From positions 930,001 through 994,000 of the forward strand of contig CP129481.1 of the NCBI GenBank assembly GCA_030583905.1: DNA of 64,000 bases. The letters are read 5' to 3'. How positions within the stretch are numbered: the stretch's first letter is position 1; each line of letters starts with the position of its first letter. The translations under genes were made by a program, and so were the position numbers. This document shows, in pieces, positions 26,364 through 36,337 of the stretch. This stretch comes from Anaerolineales bacterium (GTDB taxonomy: Bacteria > Chloroflexota > Anaerolineae > Anaerolineales > Villigracilaceae). The notes below the pieces were generated by a model. It made no database searches and was not told the origin of the DNA. It saw only the letters and a program-made list of their open reading frames with translations.

Positions 26364-28496
26364 ATGGAACAAGACACGAATACCGCTCCCGAACAGGAAC
26401 CGACTGTCCTCGATCTGTATAAATCCGTGACGAAGGATTGGGCTTCATTCTTTAACTTCATCCGCTCGCTGTGGGATGCGCGCAAGCGTGACGAACTCAA
26501 TCAGGCGCTGGCGCAGGAGACCGCCCAGCCTGTGGCAGTGGAAAGGTCTGAAGAGCCGCCGCGTGCAGGGACGTTCCCGTGGCGGGCAATGCTGGCATTC
26601 TTTCTGGTTCTGGCAGCGCAGTTATTGGTGGAGCCGCCCAACCGTCACGGACTCTTTGCGCTGATATTCGCACTTGCGGGGATCGGCGCGGCGATCTGGT
26701 CGTATCGCGCCAACGAGTGGCATTTGCCCGCCTTGCCGGCTTCGTGGCAGGTCTCCGATCCGTTGACAGTGAAATTGATCCCTTTGCTGTTGGCGGTTGT
26801 GCTGGGGGCGGTCGCATTCGTTGATTTTGGCGACGGTTACTTCACAGTCGTGAACACGTTATTATGGCTGTCCGCCATTGCATTGCTTGTGTACAGTTTC
26901 TGGATAAAAGTTCCCAAAGCGGAATCATCGTCCGCGCCGGGATCGCGCCGCAATAAAATACTGTGGAGCGGACTCGTGCTGGCGGTCTTTGGGCTGTCCA
27001 TTTTTTATCGGCTATACCAACTGGATACGCTTCCCATCGAACCATTCAGCGATCATGCAGAAAAAATCCTCGACGTGTACGAGATCACCGAAGGGGAAAC
27101 CCTGATCTTCTTCGAGCGCAACACGGGACGCGAAGCCTTCCAAATGTATTGGACATTGCTCGTGGCGAAGGTCTTTGGCACCGGCTTTTCATTCTTCAGC
27201 CTGAAACTCGGCACGGTGTTGCTCGGCATTCTCACACTTCCCTATGTCTATCTGCTCGGCAGGGAGTACGGCAACGAGCGTGTGGCATTGTTTGCGCTGT
27301 TCCTGTTTGGGATCGCCTACTGGCCCAACGTCATTTCGCGCATCGGACTGCGCTTCCCGCTCTATCCATTATTCCTCGCGCCTGCGCTTCTTTACCTGAC
27401 CCGCGGCTTGCGTACCCGCAACCGGAACGATTTCATCCTCTGCGGCATTTTTCTGGGAGTCGGCCTGCATGGATACAGTCCCTTCCGCATTGTGCCGATC
27501 CTCGTCGTCGCGGCATTCCTGATCTACGTTTTACACCTGCGCTCAAAGGAAAACCGTCAGCAGGCGTTCTGGTGGCTCATGATCGTGGTGGTGGTTTCGC
27601 TCTTCATCTTCCTGCCGCTTCTGCGATATACGATCGAACGCCCCGACCTGTTCGGTTATCGCGCTCTCTCGCGCTTGAGCGATATTGAAAATCCGCTGCC
27701 GGGACCGGCATGGCAGATATTCCTCTCCAACCTAAAGAATGGATTGCTATTGTTCAACTGGAATGACGGCGAGATATGGGTGCATTCCGTGACGAATCGT
27801 CCCGCGTTGGATTTTGTCACCGCGGCGTTGTTCCTGCTCGGCGTTGTTTTCCTGATCGTGCGTTACATCCGTCAACGGGATTGGCGCGACCTGCTTTTGC
27901 TGGTTTCCATTCCCATTTTGATCCTGCCGTCCGTGCTTTCGCTGGCGTATCCGGGCGAGAATCCCGCGCTCAACCGCGCCGGAGGTGCGGCAGTGACGGC
28001 GATCCTCGTCAGCGCGCTGGCGCTCGATGGGTTTGTATCAAGCTTCGGCGCGGACAGGAGGCGGCAGGTCATCGCCTACGGCTTGACGGGCGTGCTGTTC
28101 GCTGCATCCGCGTTTTCAAATTACAATCTTGTGTTCGATAAATTCCAGGCACAGTACACATCCGCGGTTTGGAACACAGCGGAGATGGGCAGGGTGGTGA
28201 GCGAGTTCCGCGACCAGCACGGGCAGACGGACACGGTCTGGATCGTGCCGTATCCGTTCTGGGTGGATACGCGCCTGCCGGGGGTGTGGGCGGGCGTGCC
28301 GAACCGGGATTTCGCCATGTGGCAGGACCGGCTTGGTGAGAGTGTGGATTTTCCCGCGCCGAAGATGTTCATGTTCTGGAATGCCGACCTTGAAACTGAG
28401 AGGATTCTTAAGGAACTCTACCCGGACGGTAAACTTAGACGCTATACTTCGGCGTTCGCCGGCAAGGATTTTTACATCTTTTTAGTGGAAGAATAA
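26364..28496 (+). CDS. GT-C fold membrane glycosyltransferase (ArnT/PMT-like)
   Basis: A 710-residue protein. A soluble stretch of about 70 residues precedes roughly a dozen membrane helices. The first large outer loop holds a conserved acidic pair region (IEPFSDHAEKILDVYEI), the position of the catalytic acid in GT-C enzymes using polyprenyl-phosphate sugars. LYLTRGLRTRNRNDFILCGIFLG is the family's helix pair. It likely adds a sugar outside the membrane. It starts the run of very large membrane proteins. Confidence 0.78.
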   Translation: MEQDTNTAPEQEPTVLDLYKSVTKDWASFFNFIRSLWDARKRDELNQALAQETAQPVAVERSEEPPRAGTFPWRAMLAFFLVLAAQLLVEPPNRHGLFALIFALAGIGAAIWSYRANEWHLPALPASWQVSDPLTVKLIPLLLAVVLGAVAFVDFGDGYFTVVNTLLWLSAIALLVYSFWIKVPKAESSSAPGSRRNKILWSGLVLAVFGLSIFYRLYQLDTLPIEPFSDHAEKILDVYEITEGETLIFFERNTGREAFQMYWTLLVAKVFGTGFSFFSLKLGTVLLGILTLPYVYLLGREYGNERVALFALFLFGIAYWPNVISRIGLRFPLYPLFLAPALLYLTRGLRTRNRNDFILCGIFLGVGLHGYSPFRIVPILVVAAFLIYVLHLRSKENRQQAFWWLMIVVVVSLFIFLPLLRYTIERPDLFGYRALSRLSDIENPLPGPAWQIFLSNLKNGLLLFNWNDGEIWVHSVTNRPALDFVTAALFLLGVVFLIVRYIRQRDWRDLLLLVSIPILILPSVLSLAYPGENPALNRAGGAAVTAILVSALALDGFVSSFGADRRRQVIAYGLTGVLFAASAFSNYNLVFDKFQAQYTSAVWNTAEMGRVVSEFRDQHGQTDTVWIVPYPFWVDTRLPGVWAGVPNRDFAMWQDRLGESVDFPAPKMFMFWNADLETERILKELYPDGKLRRYTSAFAGKDFYIFLVEE

Positions 28497-28502
28497 GCAA
28501 GT

Positions 28503-28529
28503 TGACAGTCACTTTGAAAGTGACTGTCA
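28503..28529. repeat. Near-perfect palindrome between the two GT-C genes
   Basis: TGACAGTCACTTT and its complement are separated by one base. It lies 13 bases before the next ATG. There is no T-run. It may be a dispersed repeat or may attenuate readthrough. Confidence 0.55.
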
Positions 28530-28541
28530 CACGTATAAATC

Positions 28542-31500
28542 ATGTCAAATCAAAAACATTCGTGGATCTACGATATTCTTTTTATTCTCGTCCTGCTTGT
28601 GGCGGGATATTTGCGCGTCGGCGGATATAACTGGGGCGAAGGTTATCACCAGCATCCCGATGAACTGTTCCTGACCGGAGTGCTCGACAACCTGCGTGCA
28701 AAAGCCTGCGAAGACCCGTCCATTCCCGTGGATGCCTGCCCGCCCGAGCAAAAACGCTGGATGACGCTAGGGGAATATTTCGACAGCGATACATCCACGC
28801 TCAATCCCTACAACCGCGGATATGCTTTTTTCGTGTACGGCAACCTGCCGATGACGCTGGTACGCGCCGGCTTGGAAATGACCGGGAACGACAACATCGG
28901 ATCTTCCAAATTCTTTGCGCGGCAGATGTCGGCATTGGCGGATCTGTTCGCCATCTTCTTTTTGTATCTGATCGTCTCGCGTCTGTACGGGCGGAAAGTT
29001 GGTCTGCTTGCCTCGGCATTCTCCGCGCTGACAGTGATGCAGATCCAGCAGTCGCATTTCTTCACCACCGACTTGTTCGTCAACACATTCCTGTTCCTCG
29101 CGCTTGTGTTTGCGGTGAAGATCGTGGAGTGGAAAGGTAAAGACGAGAAACAGGAAACGGGGAATGACGAAGCGCCCGCAGTTCGTAACTCATTGCTTGT
29201 TTCTCAAATCTTCAAACATCCGCTATTTTATCTTTCCATCGGGTTCGGTTTCGCGCTCGGCATGGGGATGGCGTCCAAGATCAACGCCGCCGCAATGGCG
29301 TTTGTCCTGCCATTCGCGTTCTTCGTCCGCTGGCTGATCCACGACCGCAAAAAAACACTGTCCGCTGAGTACTGGTCACTGATTCTTGCATTCCTTATCG
29401 CAGGCGGACTCGCCACCATCATTTCCTTCCGCATCTTCCAGCCTTATGCCTTTGACGGCATCGGGCTCAACGAGCAATGGGTCAAGAACATTTCGGAACA
29501 GCGCATCCAGGCTACCGGCGAAGCTGACCTGCCGTGGAACTTGCAGTGGGCGCGGCGTTCAAAATTATTCTCCTTCGAGAATCTCACCCTCTGGGGGCTG
29601 GGACTTCCGCTCGGCATTCTGGCGTGGGCAGGCTTCCTGCTGATGGGCTGGCGCATCCTGAAAGGCGAGCACAAACACCTCCTGCTCTGGGGTTGGACGG
29701 CGTTCTACTTCCTCTGGCAATCGCTTCAATTCAACCCCACCATGCGCTATCAACTGCCCATCTATCCGCTTCTGGCAATGATGGCGGCGTGGTTTGTTTT
29801 TGAGTTGGCAGGTTCAAACGTTCAAACGTTGAAACTGCCTGCCCTGAGCCAGTCGGAGGGTTCCAACCTTCGAACGATTGCCGCAAGTATCCTCGGCATC
29901 ACCGTCCTCGCCCTCACCGCCGTCTGGGCATTCGCCTTCCAAAGTATTTACCTGCGCGACGAGACCCGCATGACAGCCTCGCGCTGGATCTTCCAAAACG
30001 TGCCTGCCGCGGTCAACCTGTCCGTTCAAACGGAAGACGGCGCATACAACCAGCCCGTCCCCGTCCCGTACGACCATGTCATCTACGCGGATGCCCCGCT
30101 CACGCTCGTTGTTACACCTGCGCAGGAAGGCATCCTCAGCGAAGTGCTGATCGGTCGCGCGCGTGACGAGGCGGAGACACCCGCCCCCGTCCTGTTGACC
30201 GTCTTCTCCGCCTCCCAACCGGACCTGCCGCTTGCCCGCGCTTCCTCGATCCTTGATTCCACACTGACGACCGATCCGCGCGGACTGCCGCTCACGTTGA
30301 CGCTCGACGCGCCGGTTCCATTGGTGAAAGACCAGCAATACATCCTTCGTATCGAAACATTCGGCGCCGCCCTGTCCCTGAGCGGATCGGGCATCGCCAA
30401 CGAGACCGATTACGACTGGGGGCTTCCCTTCCGCATTGACGGCTACGACGCGTTCGGCGGCTTGTATCGCGGTGACTTGATCCTGCAAGTCTATTGGGCG
30501 GATGACGAGGGCAAACTCGAACGCTTTGTGGATACGCTCTCCCGCGCTGACTACATCGTCATCCCGACCAATCATCAATACGGACAGATCACCCGCCTGC
30601 CCGAGCGCTATCCGCTCACTACGCATTACTACCGTGAACTGCTCGGATGTCCGCAGGGCGAGAACATCATCCATTGCTATTATGAAGCGCAACCCGGCAT
30701 GTACGAAGGTTCGCTCGGCTTCGAGTTGGCGGAAGTCTTTGAATCCTATCCCACCCTCGGACCGATTATCATCAACGATTCATATGCCGAGGAAGCCTTC
30801 ACCTTCTACGATCATCCCAGGGTGCTGATCTTCAAAAAGGCGGATAACTTCGACGCCGACCGCGTCCGTGCGATTCTCGGCACCGTGGATTTGACCAAGG
30901 TTGTCCCGCTCAAACCGACAGAGTTCGCGGATTATAAGACGCTCATGCTGCCCGAATCCCGCCTTGCACAGCAACGCGCAGGCGGCACATGGTCGGAGTT
31001 GTTCAGTTACGACTGGCTGCAAAATAAATATCCGTTCATTGGCGTTCTGGTCTGGTATGCGTTTATTTTGATTCTTGGGCTGGTCGCTTATCCGATCGCG
31101 CGGCTGGCATTGCCCGGCTTGAAGCAGTACGCCTATCCGCTTGGACGCATTGTCGGTCTGGTTCTGCTGGCTTGGCTGGCATGGATGGGCGGCTCGGTCG
31201 GGATTCCTTATACACGCGCCAGCATCGGCGTGGCGTTCGCTCTGGTTGCAGTGACAGGCATCGGCTTGTGGATGAAGCGCAAGGACGAATTCAAGGACGA
31301 GTGGAATGCGAATCGCAGGTTCTTTGTCATCGTCGAGATCGTCTTCCTTGCCTTCTTCCTGATCGACCTGCTTATCCGTTTCGGCAACTCGGATATGTGG
31401 CATCCATCCAAAGGCGGCGAGCGCCCGATGGATTTTTCGTATTTCAACGCGGTTTTGAAGAGCACGAGTTTCCCGCCGTATGATCCGTGGTTCGCGGGCG

Positions 31501-33440
31501 GATATATCAATTATTACTATTACGGCTTTGTGATGGCAGGCACGCCCGTGAAACTGCTCGGCATTGTGCCTTCGATTGCCTATAATTTTATTCTGCCGAC
31601 CTGGTTTGCGCTGGTGGCGATTGGCGCGTTTGCCATTGGCTGGAATTTGATGCGCCGCGATGAAGACGCTGCTTTCCGCCTTCCGCCTTCCGCATTGATC
31701 TCAGGACTCGCCGCATCTCTCCTGACCGTGTTGCTGGGCAACCTTGGGACGATCCAACTCATCTTCAATTCGATCCAACGCATCGCCGCCCCGGGTGGAA
31801 CGATTCCTCCCGACGCGAACCTGATCCAACGCTGGGGCTGGGCGTTCCAGGGCTTGTGGACGATGGTCACGCAGGGAGTGGCATTGCCCATCGGGCGCGG
31901 TGACTGGTATTGGAATCCAAGCCGCGTCATCCCGCACGGACCCGGCAACGAGATCACCGAGTTCCCGCTCTTCACTTTCCTATACAGCGATTTGCACGCG
32001 CACATGCTGGTCATGCCGCTGGCGTTGTTCATCATTGCGTGGGCGCTGTCGTTCATCCGTTCACGCGCAAAGTTGACCCTCGGCGAGTGGATCGCATCCT
32101 TCGCAGTCGGCGCGTTGATGATCGGCGCCTTGAAACCGACCAATACCTGGGACCTGTACACCTATTACCTGCTCGCGGCGATAGCGGCGGCGTACACGCT
32201 CATCCGCTATTTCGAGTGGAAAGATTACTTCAACCTGCCCGCTTGGGCAGGGAAGATCGCTCTGACTGTCGGCGCGGCAGTGACCTTGTACGCGCTCAGT
32301 TCCATTTTCTACCTGCCGTTCTCGCAGTGGTTCGGGCAGGCATATAACTCGGTGGATTTCTGGGAAGCATCCCGCACGCCGCTCTCCTCCTATTTCACGC
32401 AATGGGGCTTGTTCCTCTTCATCATCACAGCTTGGCTGGCATGGGAAACCCGCGCATGGATGGCGGCGACGCCTGTTTCGCGTTTGAGCGCTCTGCGGAA
32501 GTATGTCCTGTGGATCGAACTCGTGCTGGCGGCTTTTATCGCGATCCTGGTCTTCCTTGTGTATGACGGCGTGCGCATCGGACTGGTCGCGCTTCCGCTT
32601 GCCTTCTGGGCGGCGGCGTTGCTCCTGCGCCCCGACCTGCCCGACACAAAACGCTTCATCCTGTTTTTGGTCGGCACAGCGCTGGCGATCACCATCGCCG
32701 TGGAACTGGTCGCGTTGGTCGGTGACATCGGACGCATGAATACCATCTTCAAGTTATATCTTCAAGCGTGGATGATGTTCGCGGTCAGCGCGGCGGCGGC
32801 GTTTGGCTGGCTGTTGGGCGTCTTCCCATCCTGGACGTTCAAATGGCGCACGATCTATCAGATCGGCACGTACGCCCTGCTTTTCGGCGCGTTCTTGTTC
32901 ACGCTCACCGCCTCCACCGACAAGATCAACGACCGCATCTCAGTCGATACGCCCCGCACGCTCGACGGCATGACCTTCATGAACCATGCCCAACTCTGGG
33001 ACGGTCAGACCATGGACCTCAGCCAGGACTACCGCGCCATCCGCTGGATGCAGGACAACATCGAAGGTTCACCCGTCATTGTGGAAGCCAACTGCTCGGA
33101 ATACCGTTGGTGCACACGCTATACCATTTACACCGGTTTGCCCGGCGTCGTCGGCTGGAATTGGCATCAACGCCAGCAGCGCGGCAACTTTGCCCCGCAG
33201 GTGCAGGACCGCGTAAACGAAGTCAGCGCATTTTACAATACGCCTGATGTGCAAATGGCATTGGACTTCCTCAAAAAATATGACGTGAAATACATCGTCG
33301 TCGGTCAGTTGGAACGCAACGTCTACCCCGCCCTGCCAGAAATGCCCGACGGCTTGGCGAAATTCAATCAATACGAAGGCATCCATTGGCGCACCGTCTA
33401 TCAGGATGCCGACACAACCATCTACGAGGTCATCCCATGA
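28542..33440 (+). CDS. Giant fused membrane protein: GT39-like half plus YYY/DUF2298 half
   Basis: A 1,632-residue protein. The N-terminal half (1-800) looks like a GT-C glycosyltransferase, with HQHPDELFLTG in the first outer loop, helices to about 430 and a periplasmic beta-rich domain at 440-800. The C-terminal half (about 830-1,630) is a Chlor_Arch_YYY/DUF2298 module with PWFAGGYINYYYYGFVMAG and YSDLHAHMLVMPLALF. These modules occur in Chloroflexota and archaea and are presumed glycan-modifying. The fusion appears continuous, with no frame break. The stop overlaps the DUF952 start. Confidence 0.85.
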   Translation: MSNQKHSWIYDILFILVLLVAGYLRVGGYNWGEGYHQHPDELFLTGVLDNLRAKACEDPSIPVDACPPEQKRWMTLGEYFDSDTSTLNPYNRGYAFFVYGNLPMTLVRAGLEMTGNDNIGSSKFFARQMSALADLFAIFFLYLIVSRLYGRKVGLLASAFSALTVMQIQQSHFFTTDLFVNTFLFLALVFAVKIVEWKGKDEKQETGNDEAPAVRNSLLVSQIFKHPLFYLSIGFGFALGMGMASKINAAAMAFVLPFAFFVRWLIHDRKKTLSAEYWSLILAFLIAGGLATIISFRIFQPYAFDGIGLNEQWVKNISEQRIQATGEADLPWNLQWARRSKLFSFENLTLWGLGLPLGILAWAGFLLMGWRILKGEHKHLLLWGWTAFYFLWQSLQFNPTMRYQLPIYPLLAMMAAWFVFELAGSNVQTLKLPALSQSEGSNLRTIAASILGITVLALTAVWAFAFQSIYLRDETRMTASRWIFQNVPAAVNLSVQTEDGAYNQPVPVPYDHVIYADAPLTLVVTPAQEGILSEVLIGRARDEAETPAPVLLTVFSASQPDLPLARASSILDSTLTTDPRGLPLTLTLDAPVPLVKDQQYILRIETFGAALSLSGSGIANETDYDWGLPFRIDGYDAFGGLYRGDLILQVYWADDEGKLERFVDTLSRADYIVIPTNHQYGQITRLPERYPLTTHYYRELLGCPQGENIIHCYYEAQPGMYEGSLGFELAEVFESYPTLGPIIINDSYAEEAFTFYDHPRVLIFKKADNFDADRVRAILGTVDLTKVVPLKPTEFADYKTLMLPESRLAQQRAGGTWSELFSYDWLQNKYPFIGVLVWYAFILILGLVAYPIARLALPGLKQYAYPLGRIVGLVLLAWLAWMGGSVGIPYTRASIGVAFALVAVTGIGLWMKRKDEFKDEWNANRRFFVIVEIVFLAFFLIDLLIRFGNSDMWHPSKGGERPMDFSYFNAVLKSTSFPPYDPWFAGGYINYYYYGFVMAGTPVKLLGIVPSIAYNFILPTWFALVAIGAFAIGWNLMRRDEDAAFRLPPSALISGLAASLLTVLLGNLGTIQLIFNSIQRIAAPGGTIPPDANLIQRWGWAFQGLWTMVTQGVALPIGRGDWYWNPSRVIPHGPGNEITEFPLFTFLYSDLHAHMLVMPLALFIIAWALSFIRSRAKLTLGEWIASFAVGALMIGALKPTNTWDLYTYYLLAAIAAAYTLIRYFEWKDYFNLPAWAGKIALTVGAAVTLYALSSIFYLPFSQWFGQAYNSVDFWEASRTPLSSYFTQWGLFLFIITAWLAWETRAWMAATPVSRLSALRKYVLWIELVLAAFIAILVFLVYDGVRIGLVALPLAFWAAALLLRPDLPDTKRFILFLVGTALAITIAVELVALVGDIGRMNTIFKLYLQAWMMFAVSAAAAFGWLLGVFPSWTFKWRTIYQIGTYALLFGAFLFTLTASTDKINDRISVDTPRTLDGMTFMNHAQLWDGQTMDLSQDYRAIRWMQDNIEGSPVIVEANCSEYRWCTRYTIYTGLPGVVGWNWHQRQQRGNFAPQVQDRVNEVSAFYNTPDVQMALDFLKKYDVKYIVVGQLERNVYPALPEMPDGLAKFNQYEGIHWRTVYQDADTTIYEVIP

Positions 33441-33808
33441 TCCTTCACATCACATCGAAACAGGAATGGACATCCGCCCAGCAGAGCGGCGCATACACCG
33501 CGCCGAGTCTGGAGAGCGAAGGCTTCATCCACTGTTCGACCGACAGGCAGGTCCTTGAGGTCGCCAATGCTTTTTATCGCGGGAGAACAGACCTCGTGTT
33601 GCTGGTGATCGATGATAAACGGGTCGAGTCACAGGTCAAGTGGGAGGCGCCTGCCGGACCTCCCGCCAAGGGCATCTCCCGATCAGACGTCTTCCCGCAC
33701 ATCTACGGACCCATCAACCTCGACGCCGTCGCCTCGGTCCTGGAATTCAAGCCTGATCCTGTTACTGGAACCTTTTCCCTCCCGACACTTCCCTACGCCC
33801 GCAGATAG
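33437..33808 (+). CDS. DUF952 family protein
   Basis: A 123-residue soluble protein. Features: MILHITSKQEW at the start, EGFIHCSTDRQV, and DVFPHIYGPINLDAV, all typical of DUF952. The family's role is unknown. The ATG overlaps the TGA of the giant GT gene, and only 12 bases precede the next DUF2298 gene. It is therefore co-transcribed between two membrane giants, although it looks unrelated. Confidence 0.88.
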   Translation: MILHITSKQEWTSAQQSGAYTAPSLESEGFIHCSTDRQVLEVANAFYRGRTDLVLLVIDDKRVESQVKWEAPAGPPAKGISRSDVFPHIYGPINLDAVASVLEFKPDPVTGTFSLPTLPYARR

Positions 33809-33820
33809 AACACGAGTGCA

Positions 33821-36316
33821 ATGACCGCCTTTTTCGTTTGGTATCTCATCCTGACCCTGCTCGGCTGGTTGACCTTCCCGCTGACCTATGCGCTCTTCCC
33901 CGCGCTGACGGACCGCGGCTACACCCTCGCGCGCGCGGCGGGATTGTTGATCTGGGCGTATGTGTTCTGGCTGTTCGCCTCGCTCGGCATCGCCCAAAAC
34001 GACCTCGGCGGGATTCTGCTGGCACTGGCGATGCTGGTCGGTTTGAGCGTTTGGTCGCTCGTCAACCACAGGGCGGAGATCGTACACTTCCTTAAGACAA
34101 ACAAGCCGCTCATCATCTCCACCGAAATTCTATTTTTTGTTGCCTTTGCCTTCCTCGCTTTTGTCCGCTCCGCCAACCCCGAGTTGACCAGCACCGAAAA
34201 GCCGATGGAATTGGCGTTCATCAACGGCATCCTGCGCTCGGAAACCTTCCCGCCGCGCGACCCGTGGCTTTCCGGTTATGCCATCTCGTATTACTACTTC
34301 GGCTACGTAATGACCGCCATGCTGGCAAAATTGTCGGGGATCAACGGCAGCATGGCGCACAACCTGATGACCGCGCTTATCTTCGGCTTGGGCGCAATTG
34401 GTTCATTCGGCATTCTTTACAATCTCTTGAACCGTGGATCACAGGCTGAAGATCGTCCGCCGTCCACCGCCCTCGGTCTTTCCTTCCTCGCGCCTCTCTT
34501 CCTCCTGCTCGTCTCCAACTTCGAAGCATTGCTTGAGGTACTCCACCGCCGCGGCATCGGCTGGACGAAAAATCCCGTCACTGGCGAATGGACGGGCGCA
34601 TTCTGGACATGGCTTGACATGAAGGAACTTTCCCAGCCGCCGCTTGAGCCGTTCGCATGGGCTCCAGATCGCTATCTATGGTGGTGGCGCGCCTCGCGTG
34701 TCATTCAAGATTACGACATGCTCGGCGGTCACCGCGAAGTCATCGACGAATTCCCCTTCTTCTCCTTCCTGCTCGGTGACCTGCATCCGCACGTGCTGGC
34801 GATCCCCTTCGGCTTGCTCGCCATTGCCGTCGCGTTGAATCTCTTCCTCGGTGGCTGGCGTGGCGGCATTGACCTGCTCGGCGCGCGTCTGCATCTCAAC
34901 ATCCCCGGCTTTTTGTTCAGCGCGCTCACTCTCGGCGGACTCGCCTTCCTAAACACATGGGACATTCTCGTCGGCGCCGCGTTGATCGTGTTTGCCTACG
35001 TTTTCTGGCGCGCCCGCGAAGACGGTTGGAATTGGACGCGCCTCGAAGACCTGTTTTTGCTGGGTCTGCCGCTCGGGATTCTCTCCCTCCTGATGTATTT
35101 CCCGTTCTATCTCGGCTTCTCATCGCAGGCGGGCGGCATCCTGCCGAACTTCATGTACGCAACACGCGGCATGCATCTCTGGGTCATGTGGGGGACGCTG
35201 TTCATCCCGATCTTTGCATATTTACTTTATCTGTGGCGCGGGGAAAAAATCTCTGCCAACTGGAAATTCGGCACGCTGCTTGGGCTTGGGATTACGATTT
35301 TCTTATCGCTTCTCACCCTGTTCACCGGCTGGATCGGCTCCATCGTCGAAAAACCTTTCGTGGACTCCTTCCTCCAGTCCCAAAACATGACCGCATCCCA
35401 ATTCCTCGCCTCAACCTCCCTGCGAAAGTTGTCTCACATTGGCAGTCTCATTACTTTGTTGGCGGTTTTGATTCCATCCCTCGCCTTCCTGTTTTCGAGT
35501 AACGAGAAAGAAGAGATAGATGATGAGAAGGAAGAAACGGGCGAAGAAGACTCATCCATCGTTACTCATCCCACGTCATCTACTTTCCGCCTTGCACCTT
35601 CTGCCTTTGTTCTCATCCTCCTCACACTCGGCATCCTCCTCATCCTTGCCCCTGAATTCGTCTACCTGCGTGACCAGTTCGGCTACCGCATCAATACTGT
35701 TTTCAAGTTCTACTATCAGGCATGGATGCTGCTCAGCATCGTCGCAGCGTTTGGTATTGCTATCCTATTCCAAAAATTACACGGCAAGACCGTCATCCTC
35801 TTCCGCATCCTGATCGGACTGGTCATTTTCTCTGGCTTGCTCTACCCTGTCTTCGGCTTGATGACCAAGACCAACAATTTCAAACCGCCTCAGGGCTTCA
35901 CCCTCGACGACTTCGATAGGTTCCGGCGCGAAAATCCCGATGAAGCCGCCGCCGTCGAATGGCTCCGCTACGCCCCTGATGGCGTGATCGTCGAAGCGGT
36001 CGGCGATTCCTACCAGCCCGCTTATTCGCGTATCGCCACCTACACCGGCTTGCAGACGGTTCTCGGCTGGCGTTTCCACGAAGCCCAATGGCGCGGCGGA
36101 TTCGAGCCGCAAGGTTCCCGCAGCGACGACATCCAGAAACTGTACTCAACCTCCCGCTGGGATGAAGCGCAGGACATCATCGAAAGGTACGACATCCGCT
36201 ACATCTTCATCGGCACGATCGAACGCGTCTCCATGCCGGTCAACGAAGACAAGTTCCGCCTGTTCCTCACCCCCGTTTTTCAGCAGGGTAGTGTCACCAT
36301 TTACGAAGCGCCATAA
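33821..36316 (+). CDS. YYY / DUF2298 membrane protein
   Basis: An 831-residue polytopic protein, homologous to the C-terminal half of the 28542 gene. YAISYYYFGYVMTAMLAKLSG matches the YYY motif, and FLLGDLHPHVLAIPFGL parallels YSDLHAHMLVMPL. A long periplasmic C-terminal domain with a conserved AVEWLRYAPDGVIVEAVGDSY region ends the protein. The arrangement suggests duplication of a module, once fused to GT39 and once free. Function is presumed glycan assembly. Confidence 0.87.
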   Translation: MTAFFVWYLILTLLGWLTFPLTYALFPALTDRGYTLARAAGLLIWAYVFWLFASLGIAQNDLGGILLALAMLVGLSVWSLVNHRAEIVHFLKTNKPLIISTEILFFVAFAFLAFVRSANPELTSTEKPMELAFINGILRSETFPPRDPWLSGYAISYYYFGYVMTAMLAKLSGINGSMAHNLMTALIFGLGAIGSFGILYNLLNRGSQAEDRPPSTALGLSFLAPLFLLLVSNFEALLEVLHRRGIGWTKNPVTGEWTGAFWTWLDMKELSQPPLEPFAWAPDRYLWWWRASRVIQDYDMLGGHREVIDEFPFFSFLLGDLHPHVLAIPFGLLAIAVALNLFLGGWRGGIDLLGARLHLNIPGFLFSALTLGGLAFLNTWDILVGAALIVFAYVFWRAREDGWNWTRLEDLFLLGLPLGILSLLMYFPFYLGFSSQAGGILPNFMYATRGMHLWVMWGTLFIPIFAYLLYLWRGEKISANWKFGTLLGLGITIFLSLLTLFTGWIGSIVEKPFVDSFLQSQNMTASQFLASTSLRKLSHIGSLITLLAVLIPSLAFLFSSNEKEEIDDEKEETGEEDSSIVTHPTSSTFRLAPSAFVLILLTLGILLILAPEFVYLRDQFGYRINTVFKFYYQAWMLLSIVAAFGIAILFQKLHGKTVILFRILIGLVIFSGLLYPVFGLMTKTNNFKPPQGFTLDDFDRFRRENPDEAAAVEWLRYAPDGVIVEAVGDSYQPAYSRIATYTGLQTVLGWRFHEAQWRGGFEPQGSRSDDIQKLYSTSRWDEAQDIIERYDIRYIFIGTIERVSMPVNEDKFRLFLTPVFQQGSVTIYEAP

Positions 36317-36324
36317 GACTTTGA

Positions 36325-36330
36325 TACAAT
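36325..36330 (+). promoter_or_regulatory. -10 box seven bases before the 36338 start
   Basis: TACAAT, preceded by TGA (extended TGn), ends seven bases before ATG, with only TGCCCCC between. No Shine-Dalgarno is present, which points to a leaderless transcript start inside the cluster. Confidence 0.45.
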
Positions 36331-36337
36331 TGCCCCC

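Noticed and set aside
28503..28529. Palindrome before the giant GT gene as an intrinsic terminator
   Set aside because: No T-run and a one-base loop. The downstream gene has no separate promoter, so readthrough is likely.
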